From Deltaproteobacteria bacterium (GTDB lineage: Bacteria > Myxococcota > Myxococcia > Myxococcales > Anaeromyxobacteraceae), in contig JACRMN010000007.1 of NCBI GenBank assembly GCA_016214955.1, positions 205,284 to 269,283 on the forward strand: a stretch of DNA of 64,000 bases, in the 5' to 3' direction. Positions 17,101 to 26,276 of this stretch are shown one piece after another. Under the pieces are notes generated by a model, which ran no database searches, had not been told where the DNA came from, and worked only from the letters and a program-made list of their open reading frames with translations. A program made the position numbers and the translations under genes. Position 1 is the first letter of the stretch. Each line of letters opens with the position of its first letter.

Positions 17101-17187
17101 CTGCCAGGCGCCCGGGTCGCGGAAGTCGCCCAGCGGCCGGCCGGGGGCCGCGGCCAGGGCCGCCAGGGCCACGAGGAGCGCGCTCAT
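14158..17187 (-). CDS. F5/8-type domain plus (alpha/alpha)6-barrel protein, unassigned glycosidase
   Basis: A 1009-residue protein with a short hydrophobic N-terminus ([16 protein letters not shown], a possible signal). Residues about 20-175 look like a carbohydrate-binding beta-sandwich and 185-265 like a discoidin/F5-8 type C domain. A second beta-sandwich region follows to about 530, then a six-hairpin barrel (about 540-900) with [23 protein letters not shown] and [10 protein letters not shown]. The IRDGAM element recalls GH15/GH37/amylo-glucosidase-like clans, but no family fits clearly. It is sandwiched by 4-nt overlaps between the ABC permease and the GH94 gene, so it acts on the same sugar. 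Candidate new glycosidase type. Confidence 0.7.
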   Translation of the reverse strand: MSALLVALAALAAAPGRPLGDFRDPGAWQATGSEGVDARLVRDPDGSLCLEYDFHAVSGYAVMRQRLPVDWPRAFALHLRWKGRGARNDVQVKLVDASGDNVWWVNRPNHALPPALADQVLRSRQVSFAWGPAADRTLRRTEALELVVAAGREGGKGALCTAGLRLEEREPDPARWPEPVVRSVPGTLELDHRRRRELEGLALTWPGPGPSGPYEVLASDDGRRWRLLRKVTGGPGGFEALHLPDTEARHLRIRMREGRPAPRVELRDARQWPDRNAVLAELARHLARGEVPRAFLGEQNYWALVGVDGGGDRSGLLSEDGALELGRGGFSVEPAVLGDDGRLLTWAQAEIAHALRDGYLPMPRVGWRQGEISLEIEAAADGPPGAPELLARYALTNGSATARTFILLLAVRPWQVNPPQQFLNTPGGASRVERLAWEGGQLTVNGKRTLRFAEPPGRVTALPLEAGLGLEGLRRAAPLGTLADPQGHASALLQWELRLGPGETRVLSWTSLLGEGTPAPVSPVDERLARVAAGWHERLDRLGLELPAPARPVADTLRTALAHMLLSRDRAALMPGTRSYARSWIRDGAMMVAGLVRMGERDAARDFVDWFGGHVFPSGKVPCCVDARGADPVVENDSHGQYLYAVAEVWRHTGDRAFLERHWPRVQQVMAFLEGLRQSTRTELFRAANPGNLVGLLPPSISHEGYSDKPAYSYWDDFWALRGYKDAVAIAAALGEAKQAAGWGASRDEAERELGWSVEATAARFGMDTVAGAADRGDRDATSTTMALNPAQAKISPLLLRRTFERYFEETRARATGARTWKDYTPYELRTVGAMVRLGEPGRAHELLGWFLRDRRPAAWNQWAEVVLPDPREPHYLGDMPHAWVSSDYIRSVLDLLAWEREEDGALLVGAGLPEEWMAAGVAVRNLSTPHGPLGYRLSPAPRGWVLDLEGGLRPPPGGVRLAWPLPGPLPRASHAGSELAWKGRELLLPAGPARVELWRAEARGEKGP

Positions 17188-18005
17188 CCCTTCACGCTCC
17201 CCACCAGCAGCCCCTGCATGTAGTAGCGCTGCAGGAGGAGGAAGAGCAGCAGCACCGGCAGCACGGTGATCACCGCCCCGGCCATCATCAGCTCCACGTC
17301 CTGGACGTGCTCGCGCGAGAGCACCGCCAGCGCCACCGGCAGGGTCTGCACCTCGCGCTCGGTGAGCACGATGAGCGGCCACATGAAGTCGTTCCAGGAG
17401 CCGAGGAAGGTGAGCACCGCCAGGGTCACCAGGATGGGCTTGAGGAGCGGCAGCACCACGCGGGTGAAGGTGGTCCACTCCCCGGCGCCGTCCATGCGCG
17501 CCGCCTCCAGCAGCTCGTCGGGGATGGTGAGCGCGTACTGGCGCACCAGGTAGATGCCGAAGACGCTGGCCAGCCAGGGCACCAGCGCGCCCGCGTAGCT
17601 GTTCACCAGCCCCATCTCCTTCAGCATCAGGAAGAGGGGCATCATGGTCACCTGCGCCGGCACCACCAGCGCCCCCAGCAGCAGGCGGAAGACGCGGTCG
17701 CGCCCCCGGAAGCGGAGCTTGGCGAAGGCGTAGCCGGCGGTGAGGTTGAAGAGCAGCGAGAGGGCGGTGGCCAGCAGCGAGATGAGGAGGCTGTTGGCCA
17801 CCTGGCGGACGATGCCGTGCTCGGCGAAGAGCAGCCGGTAGTTGGCCCACGTGGCGGCCCGCGGCAGCATGGGCGGCGGGAAGGTGCTGGCCTCTCCCGG
17901 GGCCATGAAGGAGGCCGACACCATCCAGAAGAGCGGGAAGAGGGTGAGCAGGCCCACCGCCCAGAGCGCCAGGTTCACCCCCAGTGTCTCGACCGGCCGC
18001 CTCAC
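17184..18005 (-). CDS. Sugar ABC transporter permease, MalG type
   Basis: A 273-residue inner-membrane permease with six predicted helices. The EAA loop, which docks the ATPase, is [25 protein letters not shown], and the C-terminal KG end is typical of carbohydrate permeases. GTG start, overlapping the end of the partner permease by 4 nt; its stop overlaps the next gene by 4 nt. With the upstream permease and binding protein it makes a CUT1-type importer. No ATPase gene is present in the operon, so a shared MsmK/MalK-type ATPase encoded elsewhere is expected. Confidence 0.9.
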   Translation of the reverse strand: MRRPVETLGVNLALWAVGLLTLFPLFWMVSASFMAPGEASTFPPPMLPRAATWANYRLLFAEHGIVRQVANSLLISLLATALSLLFNLTAGYAFAKLRFRGRDRVFRLLLGALVVPAQVTMMPLFLMLKEMGLVNSYAGALVPWLASVFGIYLVRQYALTIPDELLEAARMDGAGEWTTFTRVVLPLLKPILVTLAVLTFLGSWNDFMWPLIVLTEREVQTLPVALAVLSREHVQDVELMMAGAVITVLPVLLLFLLLQRYYMQGLLVGSVKG

Positions 18006-18880
18006 GCCGCCCCCGTGTGGCGCGCCACCCGCGCCTGCAGCAGGGTGAAGGCGAACATGAAGAGGAAGAGGACGAAGGCCACCGCCGAGGCCGGCCCCAG
18101 GCTCCACCATTTGAAGCCGTCCTCGTACATCAGGTAGAGCACGGTGACGGTGCGCTCCGCCGGGCCGCCCAGGGTCATCACGTAGGGCTCGGCGAAGAGC
18201 TGGAAGTGGGCCGACATGGTGAGGATGCTCACCATCAGCAGGATCGGCCCCAGGGCCGGCAGGGTGACGTGGCGGAGGAGGGCCCAGCGCCCGGCGCCGT
18301 CGAGCCGCGCCGCCTCGTAGAGGTCGGCGGGGATGGCCGAGAGGCCGGCCAGCAGGATGATCATGTTGTAGCCGAAGTTCTTCCACACCGAGAGCAGCAC
18401 GATGGCCGGCATGGCCCAGCGCGGGTCGCCGAGCCAGTCCACCGGCGAGAGGCCCAGGGTGGCGAGGCCGTGGTTCACCAGGCCGTAGCGGGTGTGGAGC
18501 AGGAAGCGCCACACCACCGCCACCGCCGCCAGCGTGGTCACCACCGGCGCGAAGAGCGCGGTGCGGAAGATCCCCTTCAGGCGGGCCAGCGGCGAGTGGA
18601 GCAGCAGCGCCGCGCCCAGCGAGGCGCCGATGGAGGCCGGCACGCCCACCAGCACGAAGAAGAGGGTGTTGGCGAGCGCCCGCCAGAAGAGGGGGCGCTG
18701 CAGCAGGTGCAGGTAGTTGTCGAGGCCGATGAAGCGGACGTTGTGCCAGCCGGCCAGGCCGTAGAGGTCGAAGTCGGTGACCGAGAGCAGCAGCGCCGCC
18801 GCCACCGGGACCACGAAGAAGACGGCGATGGCCACGAGCGCCGGGGCCACGAAGAGCCAGGCGATGGCGGAGCCCCTCAC
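18002..18880 (-). CDS. Sugar ABC transporter permease, MalF/UgpA type
   Basis: A 292-residue permease with about six helices, starting at a GTG that overlaps the solute-binding-protein stop by 4 nt. The N-terminal helix [18 protein letters not shown] and the EAA loop [22 protein letters not shown] are typical of CUT1 permeases; the [15 protein letters not shown] segment before the last helix is also characteristic. It pairs with the downstream MalG-type permease to import an oligosaccharide produced by the operon's glucanase. Confidence 0.9.
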   Translation of the reverse strand: MRGSAIAWLFVAPALVAIAVFFVVPVAAALLLSVTDFDLYGLAGWHNVRFIGLDNYLHLLQRPLFWRALANTLFFVLVGVPASIGASLGAALLLHSPLARLKGIFRTALFAPVVTTLAAVAVVWRFLLHTRYGLVNHGLATLGLSPVDWLGDPRWAMPAIVLLSVWKNFGYNMIILLAGLSAIPADLYEAARLDGAGRWALLRHVTLPALGPILLMVSILTMSAHFQLFAEPYVMTLGGPAERTVTVLYLMYEDGFKWWSLGPASAVAFVLFLFMFAFTLLQARVARHTGAA

Positions 18881-20163
18881 CGGCGGGCCCTCCTGTCGAG
18901 CAGCCAGCGCCGCTTCTCCAGGATGCGGTCGGCGCGCCGGTCCAGGTCCTCGGCGGCGCTCTCCCGCGGGATGTCGCCGCGCACCACCTTCTCCATCACC
19001 AGCCGCAGGTCGGTGGCGATCCGCTCCCACTCCGGCACCTGCGGCACCGGCCGCACCCGGGTGAGCTGCTCGCGGAAGGCGCGGGCGTGGGGGTCGGCCG
19101 CCAGGCCCGGGTCGTCCCAGGCCGAGCGGCGCGCCGGCAGGTTGCCGGTGAGCCGGTAGAACTCCCGCTGCACCGCCGGACGCGAGAGGTACTCCACCAT
19201 CCGCCAGGCCTCCACCTTGCGGCGCGAGCGCCGGAAGAGCGCCAGGCTGGAGCCGCCGGCGATGGAGGCGCCCGGCCCGGCGGGGCCGGGGAGCGGGGCG
19301 GTCATCCACGAGCCCTGCAGCTCCGGCGGCAGGCGGCGCTTGAACTCGCCGATCTGCCAGGGGCCGGAGATGTAGAAGCTGAAGTAGCCGCGGCCGAACT
19401 CGTTCCAGACGTTGGCGATCTCGTTGTGGGTCACCGGCGGCGCCAGCTTCCGGTCGTAGAGCGAGAGGTAGAAGTCGAGGGTGCGGCGGAAGCCCGGGCC
19501 GCGGAAGTTGCCCCGGCGCCCGCCGTCGCGGAGCAGCTCGTCGCCCTGCTGCAGCCACAGCGCCACCATGGGCTCGAACTCGTTGAGCGGCAGCAGCACC
19601 GCGTACCGCTCCTGCCCCACCCGCCGCTTCACCGCCAGCATCATCCGGGTCCACTCGTCCCAGTCGCGCGGCGGGGCGGCGAATCCGGCCTCGGCCAGGA
19701 GGTCCTGCCGGTAGAAGAGGACGCGGGTGTCCACGTACCAGGGCACGCCGTGCTGGCGCCCCTCCAGCAGGTTGGTCTCGAGGATGCCGCGCTCGTAGTC
19801 GGCGAGGTCGAGGCCCGCGCCCCGGACCCGATCGTCGAGCGGCTCCAGGGCCTCGAGCGCCACCAGCTCCGGCAGCCAGGTGTTGCCCACCTGGGCCACG
19901 TCGGGGGTGGCGTCGCCGGCGAAGGCGGTGAGCAGCTTCTCGTGGGCCGCGGTCCAGGGGAGCTGCTCCACCTTGACCCGCAGCCCCGGGTTCTCGGCCT
20001 CGAAGCCGGCGAGCAGCTTCTGCGCCACCTCGCCCTCCCGCCCCATGGCCCAGAAGCGCAGCGGCTCGTCGCGCCGGGCGCAGGCCGCGGCGCAGAGCCC
20101 GGCCGCCCCGCCCAGGAACTGGCGGCGCGACCAGCGGCGGGCGGCGGGAGAACGGCGGCTCAT
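18877..20163 (-). CDS. Extracellular sugar-binding protein of the ABC importer
   Basis: A 428-residue family 1 solute-binding protein. The N-terminus has a twin-arginine signal ([11 protein letters not shown]) leading to a lipobox-like LCAAAC, so it is probably a Tat-exported lipoprotein. The mature domain has typical SBP elements: [31 protein letters not shown] and [18 protein letters not shown]. It delivers oligosaccharide to the two permeases encoded next. The gene lies 6 nt after the GH144-like gene. By context the ligand is a beta-1,2-gluco-oligosaccharide; the sequence alone does not show this. Confidence 0.88.
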   Translation of the reverse strand: MSRRSPAARRWSRRQFLGGAAGLCAAACARRDEPLRFWAMGREGEVAQKLLAGFEAENPGLRVKVEQLPWTAAHEKLLTAFAGDATPDVAQVGNTWLPELVALEALEPLDDRVRGAGLDLADYERGILETNLLEGRQHGVPWYVDTRVLFYRQDLLAEAGFAAPPRDWDEWTRMMLAVKRRVGQERYAVLLPLNEFEPMVALWLQQGDELLRDGGRRGNFRGPGFRRTLDFYLSLYDRKLAPPVTHNEIANVWNEFGRGYFSFYISGPWQIGEFKRRLPPELQGSWMTAPLPGPAGPGASIAGGSSLALFRRSRRKVEAWRMVEYLSRPAVQREFYRLTGNLPARRSAWDDPGLAADPHARAFREQLTRVRPVPQVPEWERIATDLRLVMEKVVRGDIPRESAAEDLDRRADRILEKRRWLLDRRARR

Positions 20164-20169
20164 GGCGGG

Positions 20170-21696
20170 TCAGCCCAGCCAGCCGCCGGTGAAGCCGGCG
20201 GCGGTGAGCCCGGCGCGCAGGGCGGCGTGCTGCCGGGTGCGGGCCCAGACCAGGCCGCCGCGGTGGTTGGCGATCTGCAGGAGGAGCGGCCCCAGCTCGA
20301 TGCCCAGCCAGTCGCCGTCCACCCAGCCGAAGCCGGGGATGACCCTGCCGTGCCCCAGGGCCACGTCGGTCCAGGAGAAGCTCTGGTTGAAGGCCGTGAA
20401 GCCGTAGGTGCCGAAGATGGCCTTCCCGAAGCGCTGGTACATGTGCTCCAGCGCCGGGAGCGCGATCTCGGGGGCGAAGGGGAGCGAGGCGCCGGCGGCG
20501 TAGGGGGCGATGGTGCCGTCGTCGTACTCGCCGGGCCCGCCCATGCCGCGCCCGGCGTAGGTCATGTACCGCCGGGTCCTGCCGTTGAAGACGCGGGTCA
20601 CGTCGGCGGGCCCGTCGCAGGCGCTGATGCCCCAGACGTCCTGCCCGTAGCCGGCCCACTGCCAGGGGTTGGCGACGGCGTAGCCCTGCTGGGCGTAGGT
20701 GGCCCGCCGCGAGTTCTCGAAGTAGTCGATGCCCTTTCCGCGCATGTATCCGTCGGCGATGCCGCGCATGTCCACCCAGGCGTGCAGGAACTGGTGGCCG
20801 AAGAGCGGCGGGAAGCGCAGGTAGGTCTGGCCGTAGTGGGTCACCCAGCCCGAGACCGGCGAGGTCTCGTAGGTGCTGCACCAGGCGGCCCAGGCGTCGG
20901 CACCCAGGGCCCGCGCGGCGCTGGGGGAGCCGAGCGCCAGCAGGTAGATGAGCGAGCCCTCGGTGTAGCCCTTCCAGTCGTAGGGGAAGAAGCCCTGCTC
21001 CGGGCTCCAGCCGGTGGCCAGGTAGGGCGCGCGGGCCTGGAACCAGGGCCAGTCGACGCGCGCGTAGATCTCGTCCACCAGCGTGCGGATGGCGGTCTCG
21101 TCGGCGTCGGCGCCGTCGAAGAAGGCCTGGCAGTGGAGCATGCCCAGGAGCAACAGCGAGGTGTCGACCGTGGAGAGCTCGCAGGTGCCGAAGCGGGCGC
21201 CGGTGCGGGTGTCGAGGAAGTGGTAGTAGAAGCCCTGGTGGCCGGCCACGCCGGTGGCCTCGGGCCCCTGGGGCGCGTCGCGGAAGAAGCGGACCGTCGC
21301 CAGCACCCGGGCGCGGGCCTGCTCGCGGGTGACGAAGCCCCGCTCGGCCCCCAGGCAACAGGCGCTGAGGGCGAAGCCCACCGAGGCGATGCTGCAGAAG
21401 GTGGGCGAGGTGAACCGGTCCCGCGCCAGGCCGCTGGCGTCGGTGGTGTCCCAGAAGTAGTCGAAGGCCCGGCGCTCCAGCGCGTCGAGGAGCGCATCGC
21501 CCGTGAGCGGCGGCAGCGTCAGGTCGGGCGGAGGGACGACCGCCGACGAGGTCTTGCCCGAGTCGCACCCCGCCTTGCAGGCCAGGAAGGGCACCGCCAG
21601 GAGCGCCGCCAGCAGGTCACGGCGCCCCAGGCGGTGCGGGCCCGCCGCGGACTCCCAGGTGGTCGGCAGCGGGGACGCTGCGTCCTTCGACTTCAT
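20170..21696 (-). CDS. Glucoamylase-family (GH144-like) endo-glucanase, exported lipoprotein
   Basis: A 508-residue protein with a lipoprotein-type N-terminus (LLAALLAVPFLACKAGCDSG). It has the PF10091 glycoamylase fold, an (alpha/alpha)6 barrel. Motifs include RRAFDYFWDTTDASG, GHQGFYYHFLDTRTG, ELSTVDTSLLLLGML, TEGSLIYLLALGSP, a DGTIAPYAAGASLPFAPE loop and the final GLVW segment. Characterised members in GH144 are endo-beta-1,2-glucanases. It probably cuts beta-1,2-glucan outside the cytoplasm to oligosaccharides for the ABC importer. The ATG at 21696 has no obvious ribosome-binding site. It is second in the operon after the TonB receptor. Specificity is inferred. Confidence 0.8.
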   Translation of the reverse strand: MKSKDAASPLPTTWESAAGPHRLGRRDLLAALLAVPFLACKAGCDSGKTSSAVVPPPDLTLPPLTGDALLDALERRAFDYFWDTTDASGLARDRFTSPTFCSIASVGFALSACCLGAERGFVTREQARARVLATVRFFRDAPQGPEATGVAGHQGFYYHFLDTRTGARFGTCELSTVDTSLLLLGMLHCQAFFDGADADETAIRTLVDEIYARVDWPWFQARAPYLATGWSPEQGFFPYDWKGYTEGSLIYLLALGSPSAARALGADAWAAWCSTYETSPVSGWVTHYGQTYLRFPPLFGHQFLHAWVDMRGIADGYMRGKGIDYFENSRRATYAQQGYAVANPWQWAGYGQDVWGISACDGPADVTRVFNGRTRRYMTYAGRGMGGPGEYDDGTIAPYAAGASLPFAPEIALPALEHMYQRFGKAIFGTYGFTAFNQSFSWTDVALGHGRVIPGFGWVDGDWLGIELGPLLLQIANHRGGLVWARTRQHAALRAGLTAAGFTGGWLG

Positions 21697-21720
21697 GCGG
21701 AGTGGCCTGGCCGGAGGGGC

Positions 21721-21751
21721 CCGCGCCGGGAACCCGAGGGCCCCGGCGCGG
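21721..21751 (-). terminator. Intercistronic hairpin between TonB receptor and GH144 gene
   Basis: Perfect 10-bp arms (CCGCGCCGGG / CCCGGCGCGG) around an 11-nt loop in the 68-nt gap. There is no T-tract. Probably a partial terminator or mRNA-stabilising stem that sets a high receptor-to-enzyme ratio. Confidence 0.45.
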
Positions 21752-21764
21752 ACCTCGGATCCCC

Positions 21765-24674
21765 CTAGAACCGGTATGCCGCCGAGACCTTCAGGGTGCG
21801 CATGGGGCCGCGCATCCCGTCGGGCTTGTCGGCGTCGAGGGCGTCGCCGCCGATGGAGTTGCCGCCGGGCGCGCCGCCGCCCCAGGGATTGGAGGGCAGC
21901 AGGTAGTTGGTGGTGTTGAAGACGTTGAAGAGGTCGCCCTTGATGATGAAGTCGCCGGGGCCGGCCTTGAACGCCTTCATCAGGCTGACGTCGAGCTGCT
22001 TGAACGAGGGCGAGGTGCCCTCGTAGACCTGGCAGCCCGCGAAGCAGCCCACGATGCGCCGGGCCAGCCCGGAGCCGTAGTTGTAGGAGGCGCCGGCGGT
22101 CAGTCCCCAGGGGATCTCGGCGAAGGCGCTGGCCTTGAAGCGGTGCCTGTCCACCAGGCGCGAGGGGTTCCAGGGCCTGTCGGTGCGGCCGTAGCTCCAG
22201 TCGAAGATGTCGTTGTCCCACTCGCGGTGCTTCGTCTTGGCGTCACTGAGGGTGTAGGAGAGCCTCACCTCCCAGGGCGACGCCTTGCTGTAGGGCTTCT
22301 CCACCATCATCATCAGCGAGCGGGTGCGGTTCTGGCCGATGAAGTCGCCGAGGATGAGGGAGCCGTAGCCGTTGGGGCCGCCCCAGAGCGGGTCGAAGGC
22401 GGGCTGGGTGGCCCAGCCGCCGTTGGCGTCGCGGTTGCCGCTGAACCACTGGAACTGGTTCTTGGCGTCCACCTGGCTGACCGACACCTCCACGTTCCAG
22501 GCGAGCACCGCCTGGCGCACGCCCAGCGACATCTGATCGGCGTAGGGCATCTTGAAGTCGTTGCGGATGAGCCAGATCTCGCCGTTGGGCTGGAGGTTCT
22601 TCTGCTTCTCGTCCAGGGCGTGGTTGGCCATGGTGCGGTCGTAGGACCGGCCCCAGCCCGCGAAGACCACGGTGTTCTTGTCGCCGAGCACGTCGAACGA
22701 GGCGCCCAGGCGAGGCGCGAAGGCGCCCAGGTAGGCCTTGCGCTTGCTCCCGTTGGCCACGTAGTCGTCGAGGTTGACGCCGCCCCTGGCCAGCGACTGG
22801 GCGTAGGTCTGTCCGGCCGGGGGGGTGATGCCCCAGCGCACGCCGTCCGCGGCGTAGAGCGCCGCCACCCGGTCGGCCGGCGTCACGTAGCCGTTGTTGA
22901 GCATGTTGGTCTCGACGTCCCAGCGGACGCCGATGTTGGCCTCGAGCCGCTTGGTGATCGTCCAGTCGTCCTGCACGAAGAGGCCGATCTGGGTGTTGTT
23001 GATGCCCACCGAGGCCGGCGCCAGGGCGCGGTCGATCTTGCACTGGTCCGAGTTGTTGCCGCCGTTGGTGATGTTGGTGCCGGTGCAGCTGGCGCCGTCG
23101 TAGTAGGGCAGGCCGGTGACGTTGTCGACCACGGCCTCGACGATGTCCACCGCCCGCGAGGTGCCGGAGAGGTCGTACTTCATGAAGTTCGCCTTGGCGC
23201 CGCCCTTGAAGACGTGATCCACCAGGCCCGAGAAGGTGAAGTTCTGCGAGAGGCCGATGCCGCTCTGGCCGCGCTTCTGGTTGTCGGGCGAGCCGCCGTC
23301 GAAGATCACGTCGCTGGAGTTGGACAGCAGGTTGGTCGGCGAGGCCTTGTACTTGAGGAACGGCGTGGCGGAGGCGGCCTTGGGGTTCCAGACCGCGTTG
23401 GTGTAGCCGACCCGGCTCTCCGACAGCCAGGCGTTGCCCAGGTTCCACTCGTGGAACAGGTCGACGTTGAAGGCGTTGTTGGAGCGCTCCTTGTCGTTGC
23501 CGTGGGCGCTGAGGTTGCGGTCCTCGGCGACGTGGTCCGACTCCAGGCGGATGAGCGCCGAGCCGCTGAGCTTGCGGTCCTCGGCGAGCTGGGCGTCCAA
23601 CTTGCCGAAGATGAGGTGCCCGTTGAAGGGATCGACGTAGGTGCCGCCCTTGGCGGCCAGCGAGGGGACGATGCCGGCTCCGCCGGGGAGCAGGTTCAGG
23701 TTCCTGGGCACCACCTGGCGGGAGTCGTTGATGTTCTTGCCGTCGTAAGAAACGGCGTAGTGGACCACGTCCTCCTTGATGGCGCCGTTGACGTTGGCGC
23801 TCCACTCGTTCTTGGAGGAGGGCAGCAGCACCTGCCCGGACCGCTCCTTCTCCCGCTCCAGCGGCGACTTGTTGCGCCAGTCGGTCTCGGTGCGGTCGAT
23901 GGAGACGCCGCCGTGCAGCTCGTTGGTGCCGGACTTGGTCACCGCGGTGATGGCGGCGCTGGAGACCTGGTCGTACTCGGCCTTGTAGTTGGAGGTGATG
24001 ACCTTGAACTGGGCGATGGCCGACTGGGGGAAGGGGTTGCCGCGGCTCGAGTCCTGCCCGGTGACGCCGCCCCGGAGGATCTGGTTCTTCTGGCTGACGC
24101 CGTCGATGAAGACGTTGACGTTGTCGTTGTTCTGCGCGCCGGCCTGCACCTTGGTGAAGCCGGTGCTCTGGTCCTGGGAGAAGACCACGCCGGGCGCGAG
24201 GTCGGCGATGGCCAGGAAGTTGCTGGTGGCCTGGGGCAGCGTCTGGATCTGCTTCTGGGTGACGCTGGTGCCGACCTCGGAGGTCTTCACCGCCTTGCGC
24301 CGGGTGCCGGTGACGACGAACTCCTCCACCCGGGCCGGGGTGTAGGCCAGGTCCACCGAGGCGGTCTCGCCCACCGCCAGGCTGATGGCCTCCGTCTTGG
24401 CCGTTCCGTCGGGGCCGGTGATGCGGATCTCGTATTCACCAGGAGGCAACCCGGCGAGCACGTACCCTCCACCGGCCTTGGTGGTGGTCTTGTAGGTGAA
24501 GCCGCTGTCCTTGTTCACGGCCACGACGGCCATGCCGGCCGGCGCGGACGCGGTCCCGGCGCTGATCTGCCCCTTGATCGTGGCGGTGCTGAGCTGGGCC
24601 TGTGCGACCCCGGCCAGCGCCAGCGCCAGCGCCGCTGCGAGGCCACGGCTTCGGAACGCATGCGAACGACTCAT
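21765..24674 (-). CDS. TonB-dependent receptor with carboxypeptidase-like regulatory N-domain
   Basis: A 969-residue outer-membrane receptor. Residues 1-26 are a signal peptide ending AQA. Residues about 30-110 form a carboxypeptidase D regulatory-like domain (TIKGQISAGTASAPAGM, then GGGYVLAGLPPGEYEI). A plug domain follows with EEFVVTGTRRK (TonB-box-like region), NNDNVNVFIDGVSQKNQI and AIAQFKVITSNYKAEYDQ, then the beta-barrel, ending in the terminal aromatic RTLKVSAAYRF. Such receptors in glucan loci carry oligosaccharides across the outer membrane. It is the first gene of the operon, divergent from the ROK regulator. Confidence 0.92.
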   Translation of the reverse strand: MSRSHAFRSRGLAAALALALAGVAQAQLSTATIKGQISAGTASAPAGMAVVAVNKDSGFTYKTTTKAGGGYVLAGLPPGEYEIRITGPDGTAKTEAISLAVGETASVDLAYTPARVEEFVVTGTRRKAVKTSEVGTSVTQKQIQTLPQATSNFLAIADLAPGVVFSQDQSTGFTKVQAGAQNNDNVNVFIDGVSQKNQILRGGVTGQDSSRGNPFPQSAIAQFKVITSNYKAEYDQVSSAAITAVTKSGTNELHGGVSIDRTETDWRNKSPLEREKERSGQVLLPSSKNEWSANVNGAIKEDVVHYAVSYDGKNINDSRQVVPRNLNLLPGGAGIVPSLAAKGGTYVDPFNGHLIFGKLDAQLAEDRKLSGSALIRLESDHVAEDRNLSAHGNDKERSNNAFNVDLFHEWNLGNAWLSESRVGYTNAVWNPKAASATPFLKYKASPTNLLSNSSDVIFDGGSPDNQKRGQSGIGLSQNFTFSGLVDHVFKGGAKANFMKYDLSGTSRAVDIVEAVVDNVTGLPYYDGASCTGTNITNGGNNSDQCKIDRALAPASVGINNTQIGLFVQDDWTITKRLEANIGVRWDVETNMLNNGYVTPADRVAALYAADGVRWGITPPAGQTYAQSLARGGVNLDDYVANGSKRKAYLGAFAPRLGASFDVLGDKNTVVFAGWGRSYDRTMANHALDEKQKNLQPNGEIWLIRNDFKMPYADQMSLGVRQAVLAWNVEVSVSQVDAKNQFQWFSGNRDANGGWATQPAFDPLWGGPNGYGSLILGDFIGQNRTRSLMMMVEKPYSKASPWEVRLSYTLSDAKTKHREWDNDIFDWSYGRTDRPWNPSRLVDRHRFKASAFAEIPWGLTAGASYNYGSGLARRIVGCFAGCQVYEGTSPSFKQLDVSLMKAFKAGPGDFIIKGDLFNVFNTTNYLLPSNPWGGGAPGGNSIGGDALDADKPDGMRGPMRTLKVSAAYRF

Positions 24675-24984
24675 GACGGGTCTCCCTGGGGTGCTGCTCT
24701 CGAACTGCGGATTGCGGGTGCGGGTTGAAGTGTCGTTTGACCGCGGGCTATATTAATTCGGGTTAAAGTCGAAAAAATACGATGCGGAGAATGTCAGGAA
24801 ACGAGCAGGAGTGAAAGAGGAACACCCACCTGGTTCGCTTTCCTTGCTCTCACTGACAGTGGACCCGCTGGCTGGACAATGAGTTGACGCATTGCGGCGA
24901 TTGTCTCGCCGCACCTCTTTGGAGGCATTCGGTCGGCGGTCGCGGAAATGGCGAAGAACGAGAAACGAGGGAGGATGCCACTCG
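24675..24984. promoter_or_regulatory. Divergent promoter region, TonB-receptor operon and ROK regulator
   Basis: A 310-nt gap whose centre (24740-24785) is unusually AT-rich for this window. It holds TTAATTCGGGTTAA at 24753-24766, an interrupted TTAA-N6-TTAA palindrome that could be the ROK operator. On the minus strand TATAGC about 50 nt upstream of TonB suggests a -10 element. The ROK side has a GGGAGG element before 24985. Exact promoters cannot be fixed from sequence. Confidence 0.45.
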
Positions 24985-26184
24985 ATGGCCGGTGACCAGA
25001 GCCTGCTCAGGCGCATCAACCGCATGGCGATCGTGCGCCACGTGAAGTCGCGCCCCGGGCTGGCGCGCGGCGAGCTGGCCGAGCTCACCGGCCTCGCCGA
25101 CTCCACCATCAGCGTGCTCGTCAACGGGCTCATCGAGGACGGCTGGCTGCGCGCCAGCGACTCGCCCGGCGAGAGCCGGGGCGCGGGCCGGCGGCCGAAG
25201 CTCCTGGCGCTCGACCCCTCGCGCCTGGCGGTGGTGGGCGCCGAGCTGGGCGTGGACTACCTGGCGGTCGCGGCCTGCGGCCTGGAGGGGCAGATCCTCT
25301 GGTCGCGCGAGGTGGCCTACCGGCACGGCGAGGTGGAGCGCTCGCTCGCCGACGTGGCCGCGCTGGTGGGCGCGGCCTGCCGCAACCTGGCGAGCACGCG
25401 GCGCCGGCCGCTGGGCGTGGGGCTCGGGCTCCCGGGCATGGTCACCACCGACCACGTGCTGCGCATCGCCCCCAACATCGGCTGGCGCGACGTGGCGGTG
25501 GGCTCGCTCCTCGAGGGCGCGCTGCGGGCCGCCGGGGTCGGCGACCTCCCCTCCTCGGTGCTCAACGACGCCAACGCCGGGGCGCTGGGCGAGTACGTCT
25601 TCTCCGCCGGGCCGGCCATCGGCTCCCTGGTCTACCTCTCGGCCGGCTACGGCGTGGGCGCGGGGCTCATCTTCGACGACCGGCTGCACCTCGGCCACGA
25701 GGGGCTCTCGGGCGAGGTGGGCCACTGGATCCTCCAGCCCGAGGGGCAGCTCTGCCCCTGCGGGCGGCGCGGCTGCGCCGAGACCTTGCTCTCGCAGAAG
25801 GCGGTGAGCCGCCTGGCCACCGGCACCGAGGACCCCACCCTGCCCATCGCCGAGCTCGCCGCCCGGCTGGAGCGCGGCGACCCGGCCGTGCTGGCCGCCG
25901 CCCGCGAGGCCGGCGCGCACCTGGGCATGGTGCTTCACAACCTGGTGGTGACCCTCAACCCGGCGGTGCTGGCGCTGGGCGGCCCGCTGTCGCGGCTCCC
26001 GCCCTTCGTGGGCACGGCGCTGGAGCGGCTGCAGCAGCTCTCGGGCCGGATCCCCTACCACCACTCCACGGTGCGGGTGGGCCAGCACGGCAACTTCGCC
26101 GGCGCGGTGGGCGCCGCGGCCGGCGTGCTCCACGACCTCTTGCACCCGCTGGCGCAGCGGCCGCAGGGCACGCGGGTGGCGTAG
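24985..26184 (+). CDS. ROK family transcriptional regulator
   Basis: A 399-residue protein. Residues about 10-65 form a winged helix-turn-helix (LARGELAELTGLADSTISVLVNGLIEDGWL). The rest is the ROK sugar-kinase fold with the zinc cluster CPCGRRGCAE, NDANAGALGEYVF and SGEVGHWIL. The phosphate-binding DxGGT loop is replaced by VGAELGVDYL, so it is a sugar-responsive regulator rather than a kinase. The start ATG at 24985 is preferred because it lies behind a GGGAGG element and begins the family-like sequence. It is divergent from the glucan operon and probably represses it until an oligosaccharide or glucose binds. Confidence 0.9.
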   Translation: MAGDQSLLRRINRMAIVRHVKSRPGLARGELAELTGLADSTISVLVNGLIEDGWLRASDSPGESRGAGRRPKLLALDPSRLAVVGAELGVDYLAVAACGLEGQILWSREVAYRHGEVERSLADVAALVGAACRNLASTRRRPLGVGLGLPGMVTTDHVLRIAPNIGWRDVAVGSLLEGALRAAGVGDLPSSVLNDANAGALGEYVFSAGPAIGSLVYLSAGYGVGAGLIFDDRLHLGHEGLSGEVGHWILQPEGQLCPCGRRGCAETLLSQKAVSRLATGTEDPTLPIAELAARLERGDPAVLAAAREAGAHLGMVLHNLVVTLNPAVLALGGPLSRLPPFVGTALERLQQLSGRIPYHHSTVRVGQHGNFAGAVGAAAGVLHDLLHPLAQRPQGTRVA

Positions 26185-26210
26185 GGCCCGACCGCGCGTC
26201 CGGAAGCGCC

Positions 26211-26242
26211 GACGGGCGGCAGCCTCGCGGCCGCCGCCCGTC
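26211..26242. terminator. Bidirectional terminator hairpin
   Basis: Perfect 10-bp arms (GACGGGCGGC / GCCGCCCGTC) with a 12-nt loop, in the 92-nt gap between the convergent ROK gene and the GcvH-like gene. Only short pyrimidine runs (CCCCTC, then TCTCGTTCTCC) follow. Confidence 0.6.
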
Positions 26243-26276
26243 CCCCTCGCAGCTCTCGTTCTCCCCGGAGTGCGGC

